A stretch of DNA of 24,149 nt from Bolinopsis microptera. Its lineage: Eukaryota > Ctenophora > Tentaculata > Lobata > Bolinopsidae. How positions within the stretch are numbered: position 1 is the stretch's first letter; each line of letters opens with the position of its first letter. The stretch spans positions 1-24,149 of the forward strand of contig NW_026971879.1 in the NCBI RefSeq assembly GCF_026151205.1, written 5' to 3'. The notes below the pieces were generated by a model. The model was not told the origin of the DNA, searched no databases, and was given only the letters and a program-made list of their open reading frames with translations. Both the position numbers and the translations under genes were made by a program. Shown one piece after another: positions 1 through 9,846 of this stretch.

Positions 1-3000
1 TTCCCCCTTTAAAAAAAAACATTGCGAAGCCCCAATTTTACCAAAATTGATAATCAAAAAAAAAACTCTAAATTAGTTCCTTTTCCCCCCAAGTAAAAAA
101 TCCCCAAACCCTGGGGCCCAATTTTTAAAAAGCCGGGGCCCTGTTTCAAAAACATTCATCCCGAAACTTTGCCCAGAAAAAAACCAGCTTCCCGAAAAAA
201 TAAATTGTTTTGCCCCCCAGTTCCTTAAAAAAAACTTAAACATTTTCTTTCCTGAACCCCAATTTGGGGCCTTTTAAAATTTTCAAGCTGTCGAGTAAAA
301 TTAAATTTGGGGTTCAATTTAAAAGTTGTAATTTATTAGGGGCCCCTGGGGGTAAATAAAAATTTGGGGGGGAAAGAACAGGGTGTTTTTTTCCCCCCTG
401 TTGTCTTTGGGGGGCTGGGGTTTTTCTTAGGGGAAAAAACCAAAATTTTTGGGGGCCGGGGGGGAACCCCTTGCTTTTTGCAAAAATGCTTGTCATTAAC
501 AAAGGGGGGTTTTTGAAAAAAAGTTTTTTGTTTTACATTTTTTTAAAAGGGGGCGGGGCATTTTTTTTTAGCCATCCCAGAAAAAAAAACCCATTGGGGG
601 GGGGCCCCCTTCTAACGAGGGGACGTGATGAAAATTTCCCAAATTTGGCTTGTTTTTTCCCTGTGGGGGTGCAGTTTTGATTTTTTAACTTGGGTTTTAG
701 TGGGGTTAAAAATTGGTTTAAATTAAATTTTTTTGGGGAAAAGGGGGTTTGGGGGAAAAATTTTGGTTTGGGGGGGGGACAGGGCCGTGGAAGTTTTTGG
801 GGTGAAATTTTTTATTATTTAAACTCCAGGAAAAAAGTGGGAAAAAAAAAATTTGGAAAAAAGGTATAGTTCCCCCCAAAATTTTTACTCCCGCCGAAAA
901 AAAACCGGTGATTGGAAAGTGTTATTTAGGTTTCTAATTTAATTGTTATTTTATCATTAAATTTTTTTAATTAGGAAAAGTATTTTAGTCTTTTTGGGAT
1001 GTTTTATTTTAAAATGTTGGCAACCCAATTAAGATTTCCGAAATTTTCCCACTTTTGGGAAAATAGTTTTAAAATTGGAAGGCGCCAAAAAATTTAATTA
1101 AAATTTGGAAAAAATCAAATAAAAAACCATACGGCAAAATTTTCCCCCAAAAATTCCTTCCCAATTTTCAAAAGGGGGAAAAAAAATAAGGGGGAAAAGA
1201 AAATTAGTTTCCCCCCCCAACCCTGCCCCCAAGAAATTTTTGTCTAAGCAAAAAGGGAAAATTTAAAAATTTCCCTTGTAGGGATTGTCGCCATGGTAGG
1301 GGTTTCTGTATTATGGTTTTTTTGGGAAGCGGGGAAAAAACTTTTTGGGTCTGAGGTTTTTTAAGGGGGACTTTCCTACAAATGGGGGATTGGGGGTCCG
1401 CAGATGTTTCTGGAAGTTAAAGGAAAGGGGTTTTTTTAAACTGCTAAAGATAGCAAAAGTCAATGGGGGTTTTTTCGGGCCCCCATTGGGGGTTTTTTTT
1501 AGGGTTTAAAACTGCAAGGGGAAATATTTTAAAATTTTAAAAAAAAAATAAAAACCTTCCCATTACTGGGTTAGTGGGGGAAATTTTTTAAAAATAACTA
1601 ATTACCAAAATTTTTTTAAAATCTAAAGTAAATTTTTTTTTTAAAATTTAAAATTAATAAAAAAAAACCTTAACCCGTCAGGGGATGTATTTGGGGTTTA
1701 TTTGAAAAAGGTGGTTTCCCTGGGCCTGGGTCCCGTAAAAAAACAACCCTGGAACAGAGAGTGGTTGGAATTTTTTTTACTTTTTTAAAAAAAATGAGGG
1801 GGAATTTTTTGGGGAATTTTCTAAAATATTAGGTTTTTGGGTTGATAAAAATATTTTTTTTGGGGTTTTTTAAAAATTGCTGTTTCCATTCCAGTTTATG
1901 TGGTTTTTTTTTGTAAAATGTTTTTTAGTTTTGTTTTTTCCAAAAAAGTTTGGGGAGGGGGGTTTTTTAATGGGTTTTTTCGCATTATTTTTACTAAAAT
2001 TTTTTTCATTGACGAAAGCTGCTTTTCAGTTACGGTTTTATTCCCCTTCTTCCTTAAATGAAAAAAAAATAACAAAAACAAAACGATTCTTCAAAAACGG
2101 CCCTTTTTTTTTTGTTTTTTTTGCTCTCCAAAAAAAAATCCACTTTTTAAAGCAATTGTTTTTTAGGGGGGGGCTATTATTCATCCTAATCCAAATTGCT
2201 TTTTCTGGGTCCCCCACAAATTGAAATCAAAATAAAAAAAAGGTACCCTTCTTAAATTTTATTTTAAAATCCATTTTTCCCCCCCAATAAATTAATAATA
2301 AAAAAGAAAAAAAAACTATGAGTTAAAAATGTGAAAAAGTCCTTTTGAAGCCAGGGCCCCCTATTGAAAATTTAAAATTTTCAAAAAGGTTTTTAGGCCG
2401 GGGACCTGCCCTCCAAAAAACAAATTTTAAAAAATTTTTTCCCCTTTCGGGGCGAGGGGGAAATTTAATAAAAACGGTTTTCAGGGAATGCAAAATAGAG
2501 CTTCTTACAAAAAAAAAACCGGGGGCTGTTTTAAACCCCGGGCCAATAAGGGTTGGAAAATGTTGATCGACAAACCCCAACAAAAAGAGTGGGGGGTTTT
2601 TTTTCTGTGAATTTTTTCAGCTAATCAAAAGTTTGGGGGAAAGTTTTCCATGTGGGGCTACTTTCCTTTTCAAAGGGGGGCGGGCCCCTTTTGGTTTTTT
2701 TGGGGGGGCCCCCAACCCCCTACAAACTGCATTATTTTTTTTTTTAAAGCACAAAATTTTTTTTGTAAAAAACTTGGAACATTCATTATAAAAAATTTTA
2801 AAAAGAACATTAAAAAAAAAAAAAACCCATTTTTTCGCAAAAACCAAAAAGGCATTTCTTTTTGGGGTTTTTTTAAAAATTTTTTTTTCCCATAAAAAAA
2901 GCAAATTTTTTAAAAATTTTTTCCCCAAGGAAAAGATGCTTTTTTTAAAAAAAAACAGGCCCACTTTTTTAAACAAGCATTACAAAGGGGTAAAAAAAAA

Positions 3001-3420
3001 AAAAGGGGGTGGGGGCCCTTTTTTTAGGGGGGAAATTTTTTTTTAAAAAAAAAAATTTAGTACTTTTCATTATTTTCAGAAATTTTTCCCGGGGTGGTTG
3101 ATTTGCCTTTTTTTTAAACTAAAATGGGAGGTTAAATTTTTTAGAAAAAAAAAAAATTTTAATCGCAATTTTTAAAACTTTTTTGGTAAATCTAAAAAGG
3201 AAGGGAAAAAAATTTTTTCAATGAGTCCCCCCTTGGGGGAAATTTTTTATTCCTGAAATGGCACAAATTTTTCCATCAATCTTAAAAAAACCTTTTTTTT
3301 GAATACGGAAAAAAAAACCCCCTACGAACCCCCAAAAACTTAAAAAAAATTAAAAATGTTCGTACAAAAAAATCGGGGAAAAACACCAACAAAATTAAAA
3401 TTAAAAGCTAACAGTCTTAT
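1..3420. other. Homopolymer-inflated, uninterpretable block
   Basis: Almost every run of A, C, G or T here is stretched to four to twelve bases, and the text is largely T-runs, G-runs and A-runs laid end to end. Open frames of 60-119 codons exist on both strands (for example minus 2617-2976 and plus 1877-2224), but they translate to long strings of Phe, Lys, Gly and Pro, which is simply what such runs encode. I see no domain, RNA gene or ordered repeat. The simplest reading is poor consensus quality at the end of a thin contig, not biology. Confidence 0.8.
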
Positions 3421-3599
3421 GTTTTCCCCTGCCAGGGGGGCCCCCCCTGTTTATGGTGCCTCACTAGCCACGGGAGTATTTACTGTTTCCTGTGCTAAAT
3501 AAAGGGTCTTTATACGTAATAGTGGGGGGGACTAGAATGGGAACTGAAGAGCAGTAACCACTTCCCTGTTTTCAGGTGGTTATCTAGATCAACATTCCT
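3421..3599. other. Transition to cleaner sequence, no feature
   Basis: Homopolymer runs shorten sharply across this stretch and the sequence begins to look like ordinary genomic DNA. It contains a plus-strand AATAAA at 3498-3503, which may be chance, and a G6C7 block at 3435-3447 that is likely a run-length artefact. Nothing else is supported. Confidence 0.5.
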
Positions 3600-3729
3600 T
3601 TGACGAAGGAGTTTGCCTTCTCTCAATACGAGGGTTGGGAGGTAGGAAGACACTGTAGAGGAGATGTTACTGCTGGTTTTTCTCTCTGTTCCTCAACATC
3701 TCTCTCCGGGGGAGACAACGTTTCTGTTG

Positions 3730-3984
3730 TTACTGTCTCGGAGATGTTGGAGACGGGGGGGGAGAGGACTGCCGCTGTCGGGAGATCTCACTGATCATTG
3801 ATTCTGTTTCCGTCACCAATTGTTTGTGGTGCTGCTCAAAGAACTCTTCAATTGATTTTCTTTCTACTGATTTTTCTTTCTTTTTCCGTTTTCTTCCCTT
3901 TTTTTCAGATCCCCGTTTATCCTCCCGTGTTCTGAGGTTCAGGTTTGTGGGACATCTTTGTCTCGTCTGAGATGTTTCAGATTC
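3730..3984 (-). CDS. Lysine-rich 84-codon open segment, partial
   Basis: This is an 84-codon stop-to-stop frame ending in TAA at 3730-3732 and entered just after a TAA at 3985-3987. The only ATG is at about codon 63, so the 5' end must lie in an upstream exon or across a frameshift. About residues 23-45 are strongly basic and contain GRKRKKKEK, which resembles a nuclear localisation signal. Next comes an acidic, helix-prone stretch (SIEEFFEQHH, then ETESMISEI) and a Ser/Pro tail. The C8 run at 3756-3763 lies in that tail. A one-base length error there would move translation into a second open frame that continues to about 3621, so the true C-terminus is uncertain. I do not recognise the family. 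Lysine and glutamate richness partly follows from the purine-rich strand. Confidence 0.25.
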   Translation of the reverse strand, partial: ESETSQTRQRCPTNLNLRTREDKRGSEKKGRKRKKKEKSVERKSIEEFFEQHHKQLVTETESMISEISRQRQSSPPPSPTSPRQ

Positions 3985-4023
3985 TTAGTTTTAGCTAGTC
4001 GTCCCTCTGAACTGTTCCTCGGT

Positions 4024-4185
4024 TTAAAAACTCCTTGCGTTTATTAGCCTGATGTAAACTGCAGCCTTCATAGCGTCCAGTAGCTTACTAAGATGTTCCA
4101 ACCTCGTGAAAAAGTCTAACTCTATCTCTCTCTGACATTGGGGTCTCTCGTACTTCTTCAAGGTCCCTGTAAACTCTTCAGGTTC
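4024..4185 (-). CDS. 53-codon open segment, helix-rich, unrecognised
   Basis: A frame bounded by TAG at 4186-4188 and TAA at 4024-4026, without an ATG at its start. The second half (around LEHLSKLLDAMKAAVYIRL) has the spacing of hydrophobic residues expected for an amphipathic helix, with charged residues on the other face. In the same stretch an alternative minus frame is also largely open and looks as protein-like, which weakens the coding case. It could be an internal piece of the same broken gene as the segments on either side. No domain is recognised. Confidence 0.18.
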   Translation of the reverse strand, partial: EPEEFTGTLKKYERPQCQREIELDFFTRLEHLSKLLDAMKAAVYIRLINARSF

Positions 4186-4280
4186 CTAGTGTGTTTTTTA
4201 TCTCCTGATCAGTGGACTAACTGAACACTCTGTGGGAGGAAAGCTTGTAACTTTTCTCCTTCAGATCTTCCACCCATGGA

Positions 4281-4307
4281 CACGTGCCTTTCTCTAGGTC
4301 ACGTGAC
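4281..4307. promoter_or_regulatory. Two CACGTG E-boxes, one in a 10-bp palindrome
   Basis: CACGTG occurs at 4281-4286 and again at 4300-4305. The second lies within the perfect 10-bp palindrome GTCACGTGAC at 4298-4307. In animals CACGTG is bound by bHLH-zip factors such as the MYC/MAX, USF and MITF families. Two copies 19 bp apart could be a real binding site pair, but nothing ties them to a promoter, and they lie inside the possible broken coding region. Confidence 0.2.
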
Positions 4308-4488
4308 GAGGTCCCTCCACGTCTTTCAGGGAGGATTGTTCAGGGAAGCTAAACATTGGTGGACCGTTATCTACTGCTAATCTTCCGGGCTATACTCTGG
4401 CAAAAACTTCCACTGCTTCCCCTCCTGGTTCTGAAACGTACTTCTTTTCAGTCCTGGAGTTCAGAGCAAGTTTAGCCTCATTCCTCTG
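4294..4488 (-). CDS. Two consecutive open segments in one frame
   Basis: Minus 4390-4488 and 4294-4389 share a frame and are separated only by one TAG at 4390-4392, giving about 32 and 31 codons. The first contains NEAKLALNSRTEKKY and the second PPMFSFPEQSSLKD. A neighbouring frame just upstream contains TEFERILAEE. The order of an acidic helix, a basic tyrosine-containing helix and a proline-rich linker recalls a small protein often encoded beside the minor capsid gene in Polinton-type elements. The likeness is faint and depends on assuming a frameshift. Treat it as unidentified. Confidence 0.15.
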
Positions 4489-4633
4489 CTAGTATTCTCT
4501 CAAATTCCGTCTGGGCCCGCGTCTAACGTAGCTCTACAAACAGGAACTTATTTTACCCAGATCCTCCCATCCCGTCCAACCAATCAGGGGGCCTCATACT
4601 CTCCCCAATCCCCTTCTTCTTTATTTCAGGATG

Positions 4634-4786
4634 TTAGTTAGCTAGGGAAACTATCTGAGAGTTAAGGAACTTTAGTCCTTCTCTAAACGCGGACCTAGCA
4701 GAAGAGGTAAGGCTGTTATCAAAACTCGTTACCAAAAAATCTGGATGGTATATAGTCCCCATAAAACCAGTTCTCCCCCTCCTCCT
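4634..4786 (-). CDS. 50-codon open segment, unrecognised
   Basis: A stop-to-stop frame from just after TGA 4787-4789 to TAA 4634-4636. It holds one internal ATG and mixed-composition sequence such as YHPDFLVTSFDNSL and FREGLKFLNSQIV, less biased toward Lys/Glu than its neighbours. A competing minus frame across 4740-4800 is acidic and glycine-rich, as expected of a GA repeat. It could be part of the broken gene or chance. Confidence 0.15.
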   Translation of the reverse strand, partial: RRRGRTGFMGTIYHPDFLVTSFDNSLTSSARSAFREGLKFLNSQIVSLAN

Positions 4787-4801
4787 TCATCTCCTTCATC
4801 C

Positions 4802-5023
4802 TCACAGTAGGAGGAGAAAGAAAAGAAGTTGAGAAGCAAAGGTCGCCAAAAGAGCTCCTCTCAGTGGCAGGCCTCCTTGTTTTTTCTGTGATATTGATCT
4901 AATTTTTCCTTCTGTTCTGCCCAGACTCCCCTGGGGCCGTAAACTCGCTGTATCTCCCTGTATTTTAGTTTTAGAGTACGCTTCCTTCAGAGATATCGTA
5001 CTCGTAGATAAAAACCCGGTTTT
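4802..5023 (-). CDS. 73-codon segment with GG-hydrophobic tail
   Basis: A 73-codon frame opens after TGA 5024-5026 and closes at TGA 4802-4804, with no ATG, so it is partial or frameshifted. Residues 1-47 are polar with many Ser, Lys and Gln, including SLKEAYSKTK. At residues 48-58 comes KKQGGLPLRGA, followed to the end by an almost uninterrupted hydrophobic segment of Leu, Ala and Phe. A basic or Gln-rich lead, a GG-[FL]-[LP] turn and then a hydrophobic C-terminal stretch is a layout I associate with the short minor-capsid-like proteins of Polinton/adintovirus elements in invertebrate genomes. That is recall of a general pattern, not an alignment. The Phe/Leu run partly reflects CT-rich sequence, and a simple membrane helix is the alternative. 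Confidence 0.25.
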   Translation of the reverse strand, partial: KTGFLSTSTISLKEAYSKTKIQGDTASLRPQGSLGRTEGKIRSISQKKQGGLPLRGALLATFASQLLFFLLLL

Positions 5024-5177
5024 TCATCCTGTCCCCGTATCTCCAAACAGCTGCTCCTTAGCCCCTCCTGCTAACAAATTTTTCCTTCCAAGGTCTCTCC
5101 CCGAGAATCAGCTCGTTACGAATAAAAACTAGTTGGGAGCCATGTGGTTGTTGGGTAAATTGGAGAGCAAGTAAATG

Positions 5178-5197
5178 TGTGGGTTTTTGGCTTTTGT
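5178..5197 (+). repeat. 20-bp direct repeat, copy 1
   Basis: TGTGGGTTTTTGGCTTTTGT here is identical to 20188-20207, about 15 kb away on the same strand. The flanks diverge quickly, with only loose similarity to the right. It may be a scrap of a dispersed repeat family. Confidence 0.35.
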
Positions 5198-5301
5198 GGG
5201 GGGAGTAAATTTTTAACAACCACAAACAATTTTCAAATAAAAAAAGAGGGAAGACTAGCGGCACGGGGCGGCAACAGGGAGACTCGCTACTTGTAAAAAA
5301 C

Positions 5302-5487
5302 TTGCTGAAAAGAACAATTCAATGGTTTTTGTATCAGGGTGTCAAAGGAAATTTTAAAAACATGGCAAGCATTAATGTAGCACAACAGGAACAAAGGCGG
5401 AGAGAAGGGGCGTTGGAGGGGGAAAAAGAAAGATCGGACCAAGGGCCGGGACACGGAGGACCCCCCCCCCCCCAACGAAGACTCTAA
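5302..5487 (+). CDS. Small open frame ending in a C14 run, doubtful
   Basis: This 61-codon frame begins at a TTG and contains an ATG at 5362. From that ATG it reads 41 codons, including MASINVAQQEQRRREG and a Glu/Arg/Gly-rich tail, then crosses the C14 run at 5461-5474 before stopping. The start of the ATG-led part looks like a natural N-terminus. The purine-rich local composition explains most of the rest, and the C14 run makes the frame beyond it unreliable. An opposing minus frame (5287-5544) is equally long. No family is recognised. Confidence 0.12.
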   Translation: MLKRTIQWFLYQGVKGNFKNMASINVAQQEQRRREGALEGEKERSDQGPGHGGPPPPQRRL

Positions 5488-5559
5488 TCTCGGAGTGATG
5501 GACGGAGCTAAATCCCACACCGCCCCAACCACACCTGTAAACATTTGGGGAGGCCGTGG

Positions 5560-7400
5560 TATTAATTTACGTGATTTTTAAGGGGGTGGGGTTGGGTTTT
5601 TGGTAGGGGTTGTTGTGTGGGGAATCCGGGTATTGTGTATCTTGTGTTTCTTTCAGTGGTCGTGGGTTAAAGTTGTTGCCCCTTGGTGGTCGTGCTCTCG
5701 GCTTTTAAAAGTTTTTTTGCAGTGGTTTTTTTCCCAAGCCTTGTGAGCCACCCTTTTAATGGCATGCAGGCTTTTTTTATTAAAAGTTAAAACTTTGTTG
5801 TTTCGCTGAGTAGAGCGGTGGTAAAAATGGGTTTATTCGTACTTTTTTACGGTAATAATCAGAATACGTCGGTTTGACTTTGACATTGGAGTGAAGGAAG
5901 CCAGGGGGTGGATCGCGTGCCATTGGTGTACTGTGTTTTAAAAATTTTTAAAATGCGAACGAGGAGGCAATAAACATAAGTTACATGAAGTTTTCGTGGG
6001 AAAATTAAAAAGGGGCCGGGCATTGCTGGAAACCACTTTGAGCGTTCAAGTTTTGACGGGGCTTTTTATAAAAGGGGTGAAAACTTTTACACTTGAAAAC
6101 TGTTTTAAGATTGAATTTTAAGGGGTGAGGGGAAATGGTTTTTTTTTTGGTTTGGATATTTAAATTGTCAAAAAAGCCTTCCCCGGGGGCCCCGCAATTC
6201 AAATTTATTTTTCAAGCAGCGCACACAAAATTTTTGCATTTTAAAGTGGATCTAAATCAAAATTGTTGGTCTGAAAAGAATTTAAAATTTTAAAAAACAA
6301 AATTCTGGTTTGGTTAAGTTTTTGAATCCGTTATTGGAAAGTATTTTAAAAAAAAAATAAAATTTTTAAAGTTTTAAAGAAAAACTGGACCTAGCAGAGG
6401 TTTAAAACGTGTTGGTGGGGAACACCTAGTTTACTGAGGATATTTTATTTCTGCCCCAAAAGCTCGTTTTTCTTATCATACTCGTTTTTTCTTTTTTTGC
6501 TTGGGGAATTAATTTAATGTTAATTATTTTAAAACATTTGGGTTAAAAAAATTTGTACTATTAAAATAAAGTCTAAAAAATTGAATACATTGATATTGAT
6601 TCACTTTGGGAGGTGCTGCAAAATTTCCCGGGAAAGGAAACAACTTAAAAAATAACATCTGGGAAATCAAAATTTCCCCCTTTGTCACCAGCTGTAACTT
6701 TTTATCCAAAACTGATTTTATTTGAGCCGTACCAAAAAACATTTTTCGTTTAAAAATTCAACAAAACAAAAAAATTTCCCTTAACAAAAAACCTCGGCAC
6801 ATTTTAAAAAAACCGCCACAAATCTGTGGACCCCTGAGGGGGGACCTTTTTGGGCCCCCTGAGGGGCCCTTTGCTTTCAGAAACCTTTCCGAAGGCTTTC
6901 CCCCCCCTCCCCAATGTGTTTTCCAGGAACTTTAAGTTTTTCTTGTACTCGTACTCGTTTAAGAGATGTAGTCGTTCCTCAGCGTTTTTAGGGATGGTTT
7001 AAAAACCCAGGGCTTTCCTTTTTCTATCTTATCGTTACACCTTTCTTTTTTGTAATCTCTTTTTTGGGTCGCCTGGTTTGGGATAAAGGTGGAATATTGG
7101 CTACCCGTAGAGAATTATATCCGTTTGGGCCGGTGGATTGAGGTTTTTTTTGCAACTCCTTTTGTACAGATAATGGATCCCAGTTGCTCAAGATTCTTAA
7201 ATTTTAAAATTTTCCCGATTTATTGGTTTTCTTGGTGGTTTCTTTGGTTTTTTAAATTAAAAGGACAGAATCTTGGTCTGGGGGGTTCATAGTTCTATGA
7301 ATTATCATTTATTAAATGCAACTAAAAAATTAAATTAACCCTTTTGGTTTTTATTATTTCCTTTTGTATTTTTCATAAAACCGGGGGGGAATTGGTTTCG
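5560..7400. other. Second homopolymer-inflated block
   Basis: Run lengths rise again, with T-, A- and G-runs of four to nine bases throughout and few ordinary codons. Open frames (minus 6005-6202, minus 6524-6742, plus 7089-7292) are short, and their translations show no motif. I see no repeat, RNA gene or regulatory element that can be separated from the noise. Confidence 0.6.
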
Positions 7401-9762
7401 GCCCAACCAAAAATTTAATTTTCAAAAACAAAATACCCATGAATAAACATGTTTGAAAACCACTACATCAAAAAATATTATAAATTGATAACAATTATCT
7501 TACCTAAAGAAAAGATGTAACCTAGAGCACACATTCAGCCACAAAAAAAACACCAGCCAGTGGCATCCCACAAGCTAGCTTTCATAACATACTCGTTAAG
7601 GGGAGTTTCTCCAGTTAACTGCTTGTGATATGTTCCCCCGAGGAAATAAGGTGATTGTTAAATTTAAATACAAACTTAATTAGCTTTAATTCTTAATTAA
7701 TTAATACATGGGAAAACACATGATCTCGATTGTTAAATTTTATACGTTCTACCCACACGGCTATTTTATTGTCAATATCATATTAGTATAAAACAGGAAA
7801 TCTAATGTGTAGATTCTGGAACCACAATAGATTTTACTCTTTGTCCTCCCTTTTTCCCATTGAGTATCGTACTCTATTATACTTAGGGCGGTTTTTTTAA
7901 CCATCTGTGTTTTTACATTCCGAGATGAGATTCACAAATACAATTGGGACAAATAATTAACGTGGTTTATTATTTATTTAGCTAGTTTACTCATTTTTAC
8001 ACAGAGATAAACGTATACTTTGTTTCCACCATTAACAAAAATTATCCCCCATGAAATTGGAGGTTTGGGCGAAAATTAATCGACGTACACTAAAAAAGGC
8101 GGGCTCAATATGTGGGTAAAAAAATTAATTTTGCTATTTAAATTTAACTAAATGAAATTTACCAGTGGGCATTAATCCCTAAGAAAAGTAGTTTTATTTT
8201 TAAAGTAACATAAAAATAGAATCCCTTATTAATATAACAAGAAAATAAAATTCCACACTATATTGTAACGTAAAAACAGTTCCCCCACAGCTTTTTTAAC
8301 CAACAAACCGGCGTATAAATCAACAATTTTTTTTTCGTCCCCCCCCCTATTCCCCCAAACGGTATAGAACCTTCGGGAAGCCTCAACAATTAATGAATAA
8401 TGTTTTAAACCTGATAAGTTGAGAGTTGGGTCTAAGATACTCAGAAGGTCAGTAAATAACACAGTACCCTGAAACTTCAAGACTGGTGGAACTCTTGAAA
8501 AACTAGTAATGCCCCCTCATTAAATTTAACCCATCAGAAGACCAGGATACTAACCATGTAGTCCCCCCACAACAATAAGTAATCGCACAAAAAACCGCCC
8601 ACCCTGTTTATCACATGTCCCCCCCCCCCCTGGGTCCTAGCTTTTGTAAAACCTTGTCCAAAGACCAAGTCCATTATAACCCCCATCGGATGGTGGTATT
8701 AAGCAGTGCCTTATCACAAAAACTCTCATGTAAAACCTTTTCCTCAAAAAATGCACTTTTTTTCAAAACAGAAAAATTAACTGGTTTGAACAGTTATGAA
8801 AACGTGTATTTGTTTGAACGTGGGTAAGCGCGCCCGAGGTTATTTCCCAAACCCCGGGTTTTTATGACATGAGAGACCCCTGGGAATCAGAAACCCAGAG
8901 ACAACATTACTTTCCCTCAAATCCACCTCCCCCTTATGACAGGAATTCTTCTTGAATATGGAAAATATTCGTTTTCATTGGTTGCCGGACACCGTGAAAA
9001 TTTAAAAAGACCTCATATCAACAGACTTTGGTTACAATTTTAAAATAAATTATAACAAATACAGGAAAATAATCCTCAAGAAGTAAGCTGTATTAATAAT
9101 GTTTTTAAATGTTGGGAAAGGATAGGAGAAAGTGGTTAAATCATTTGTTGTAAGAGAAAGAAGTCCCCGGACTATTAGTTCCCCCCCGCGGATTAAATGA
9201 GTTTAATAAAAAGTTTTTAATAATTTTTTAACTTTGAAAATGTTTTTACAAAATAGGAGATTTACAAGCAGTTGTTACAGTCAGAATATCAGGTTTAACC
9301 CAAAGGACTAATTTTTCGTTTTTTAACCTAAATGTTAATAAATTTTACCTCCAACTGATGATATGTATTGATTTTTATGAAGTTAAAATCCCTCTGTACG
9401 GGTGTGCAAACATTTACGTTTATTTCTAATGTTAAGCCAAGTTTGTTCAATTGGATTAACTAAAATTACATAATTTTTTTATAATATTTCCAAGGTTATT
9501 ATTGGCAGGGTAACGATTACAGCAGCATAGAAAAAGCAAAAACCTTAACACATGGGTTAACCTTGTATCCTTTATCCAAGTTAGAAGAAAAGGTTTTTTT
9601 TCCCTTGAAAAAATTCAGGATAAACCTCCAAAGGTGTTTTTAAGTTTTAAAATCCTTCAAAATATCCTGTTCTTCTATTAATCTAAAGCCTAACTAATGA
9701 AGTTTTTTTCCGGGACCACAATCCAAAGTAAAAAGTGTTAAAAGTTTACAATGTTTTATATT
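7401..9762. other. AT-rich intergenic stretch, no recognised gene
   Basis: AT-rich sequence of intermediate quality with many short poly-A and poly-T runs and TTAATTAA-type palindromic patches near 7680-7710. The most protein-like open frame is minus 8229-8480, listed separately. A plus frame at 8615-8827 is mixed in composition but matches nothing I know. No tandem repeat or RNA gene was seen. Confidence 0.5.
8229..8480 (-). CDS. 83-codon open frame, unrecognised
   Basis: This minus-strand frame starts at a TTG and ends in TAA. The open span reaches some residues further upstream to a TGA, without an ATG. Its translation has balanced composition with pieces such as LDPTLNLSGLKHYSLI and KKIVDLYAGLLVKKAVGEL, suggesting helices, and it ends in a hydrophobic IFLLY. 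This makes it one of the more natural-looking frames in the noisy AT-rich DNA. Two homopolymers (C8 at 8339-8346 and T8 nearby) sit in the middle, so the frame could be a splice of two frames. No domain or neighbour context supports a function, and chance is a fair explanation. Confidence 0.15.
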   Translation of the reverse strand: MKFQGTVLFTDLLSILDPTLNLSGLKHYSLIVEASRRFYTVWGNRGGDEKKIVDLYAGLLVKKAVGELFLRYNIVWNFIFLLY

Positions 9763-9846
9763 TTACCATTTTTTCCAGGTTTTTTTAAACCGGCTGAGAC
9801 TTCCTCCCAATAAACTACCATCGTACACAACAAAGTTACCCCTTAC

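Larger units (their letters stand above)
3600..5290 (-). pseudogene. Possible broken coding region in purine-rich strand
   Basis: The minus strand of this cleaner block carries a succession of open segments that replace one another in different frames: 4802-5023, 4634-4786, 4390-4488, 4294-4389, 4024-4185 and 3730-3984. Several translate to mixed, protein-like text with plausible amphipathic helices, unlike the homopolymer junk to the left. This is what a real gene with sequencing frameshifts, or a decayed one, would look like. The strong counter-argument is composition. This strand is rich in G and A, so every frame yields Glu, Lys, Arg and Gly and looks protein-like, and in places two frames look equally good. 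No segment begins with a convincing ATG and no family is firmly recognised. Order and direction suit one or two minus-strand genes, but I treat this as a hypothesis. Confidence 0.3.

Noticed and set aside
1877-2976. Overlapping 60-119-codon frames on both strands
   Set aside because: Translations are Phe/Lys/Gly/Pro strings produced by T-, A-, G- and C-runs; both strands are open for the same reason.
3434-3449. CAGGGGGG/CCCCCCCTG palindrome
   Set aside because: Run-length inflation of a short CAGG-CCTG core is the simpler explanation at the edge of a low-quality block.
3858-3908. Strong plus-strand 3' splice site (long pyrimidine tract then CAG at 3906-3908), with similar sites at 4262-4264 and 4627-4629
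   Set aside because: The whole plus strand is pyrimidine-rich here, so such sites arise often. No matching donor or plus-strand coding exon could be paired with them.
4294-4488. Resemblance of EAVEVFA and MFSFPEQ to the BEACH-associated PH domain of neurobeachin-type proteins
   Set aside because: The likeness is confined to two short strings, and none of the very conserved BEACH residues that should follow were found downstream in any minus frame.
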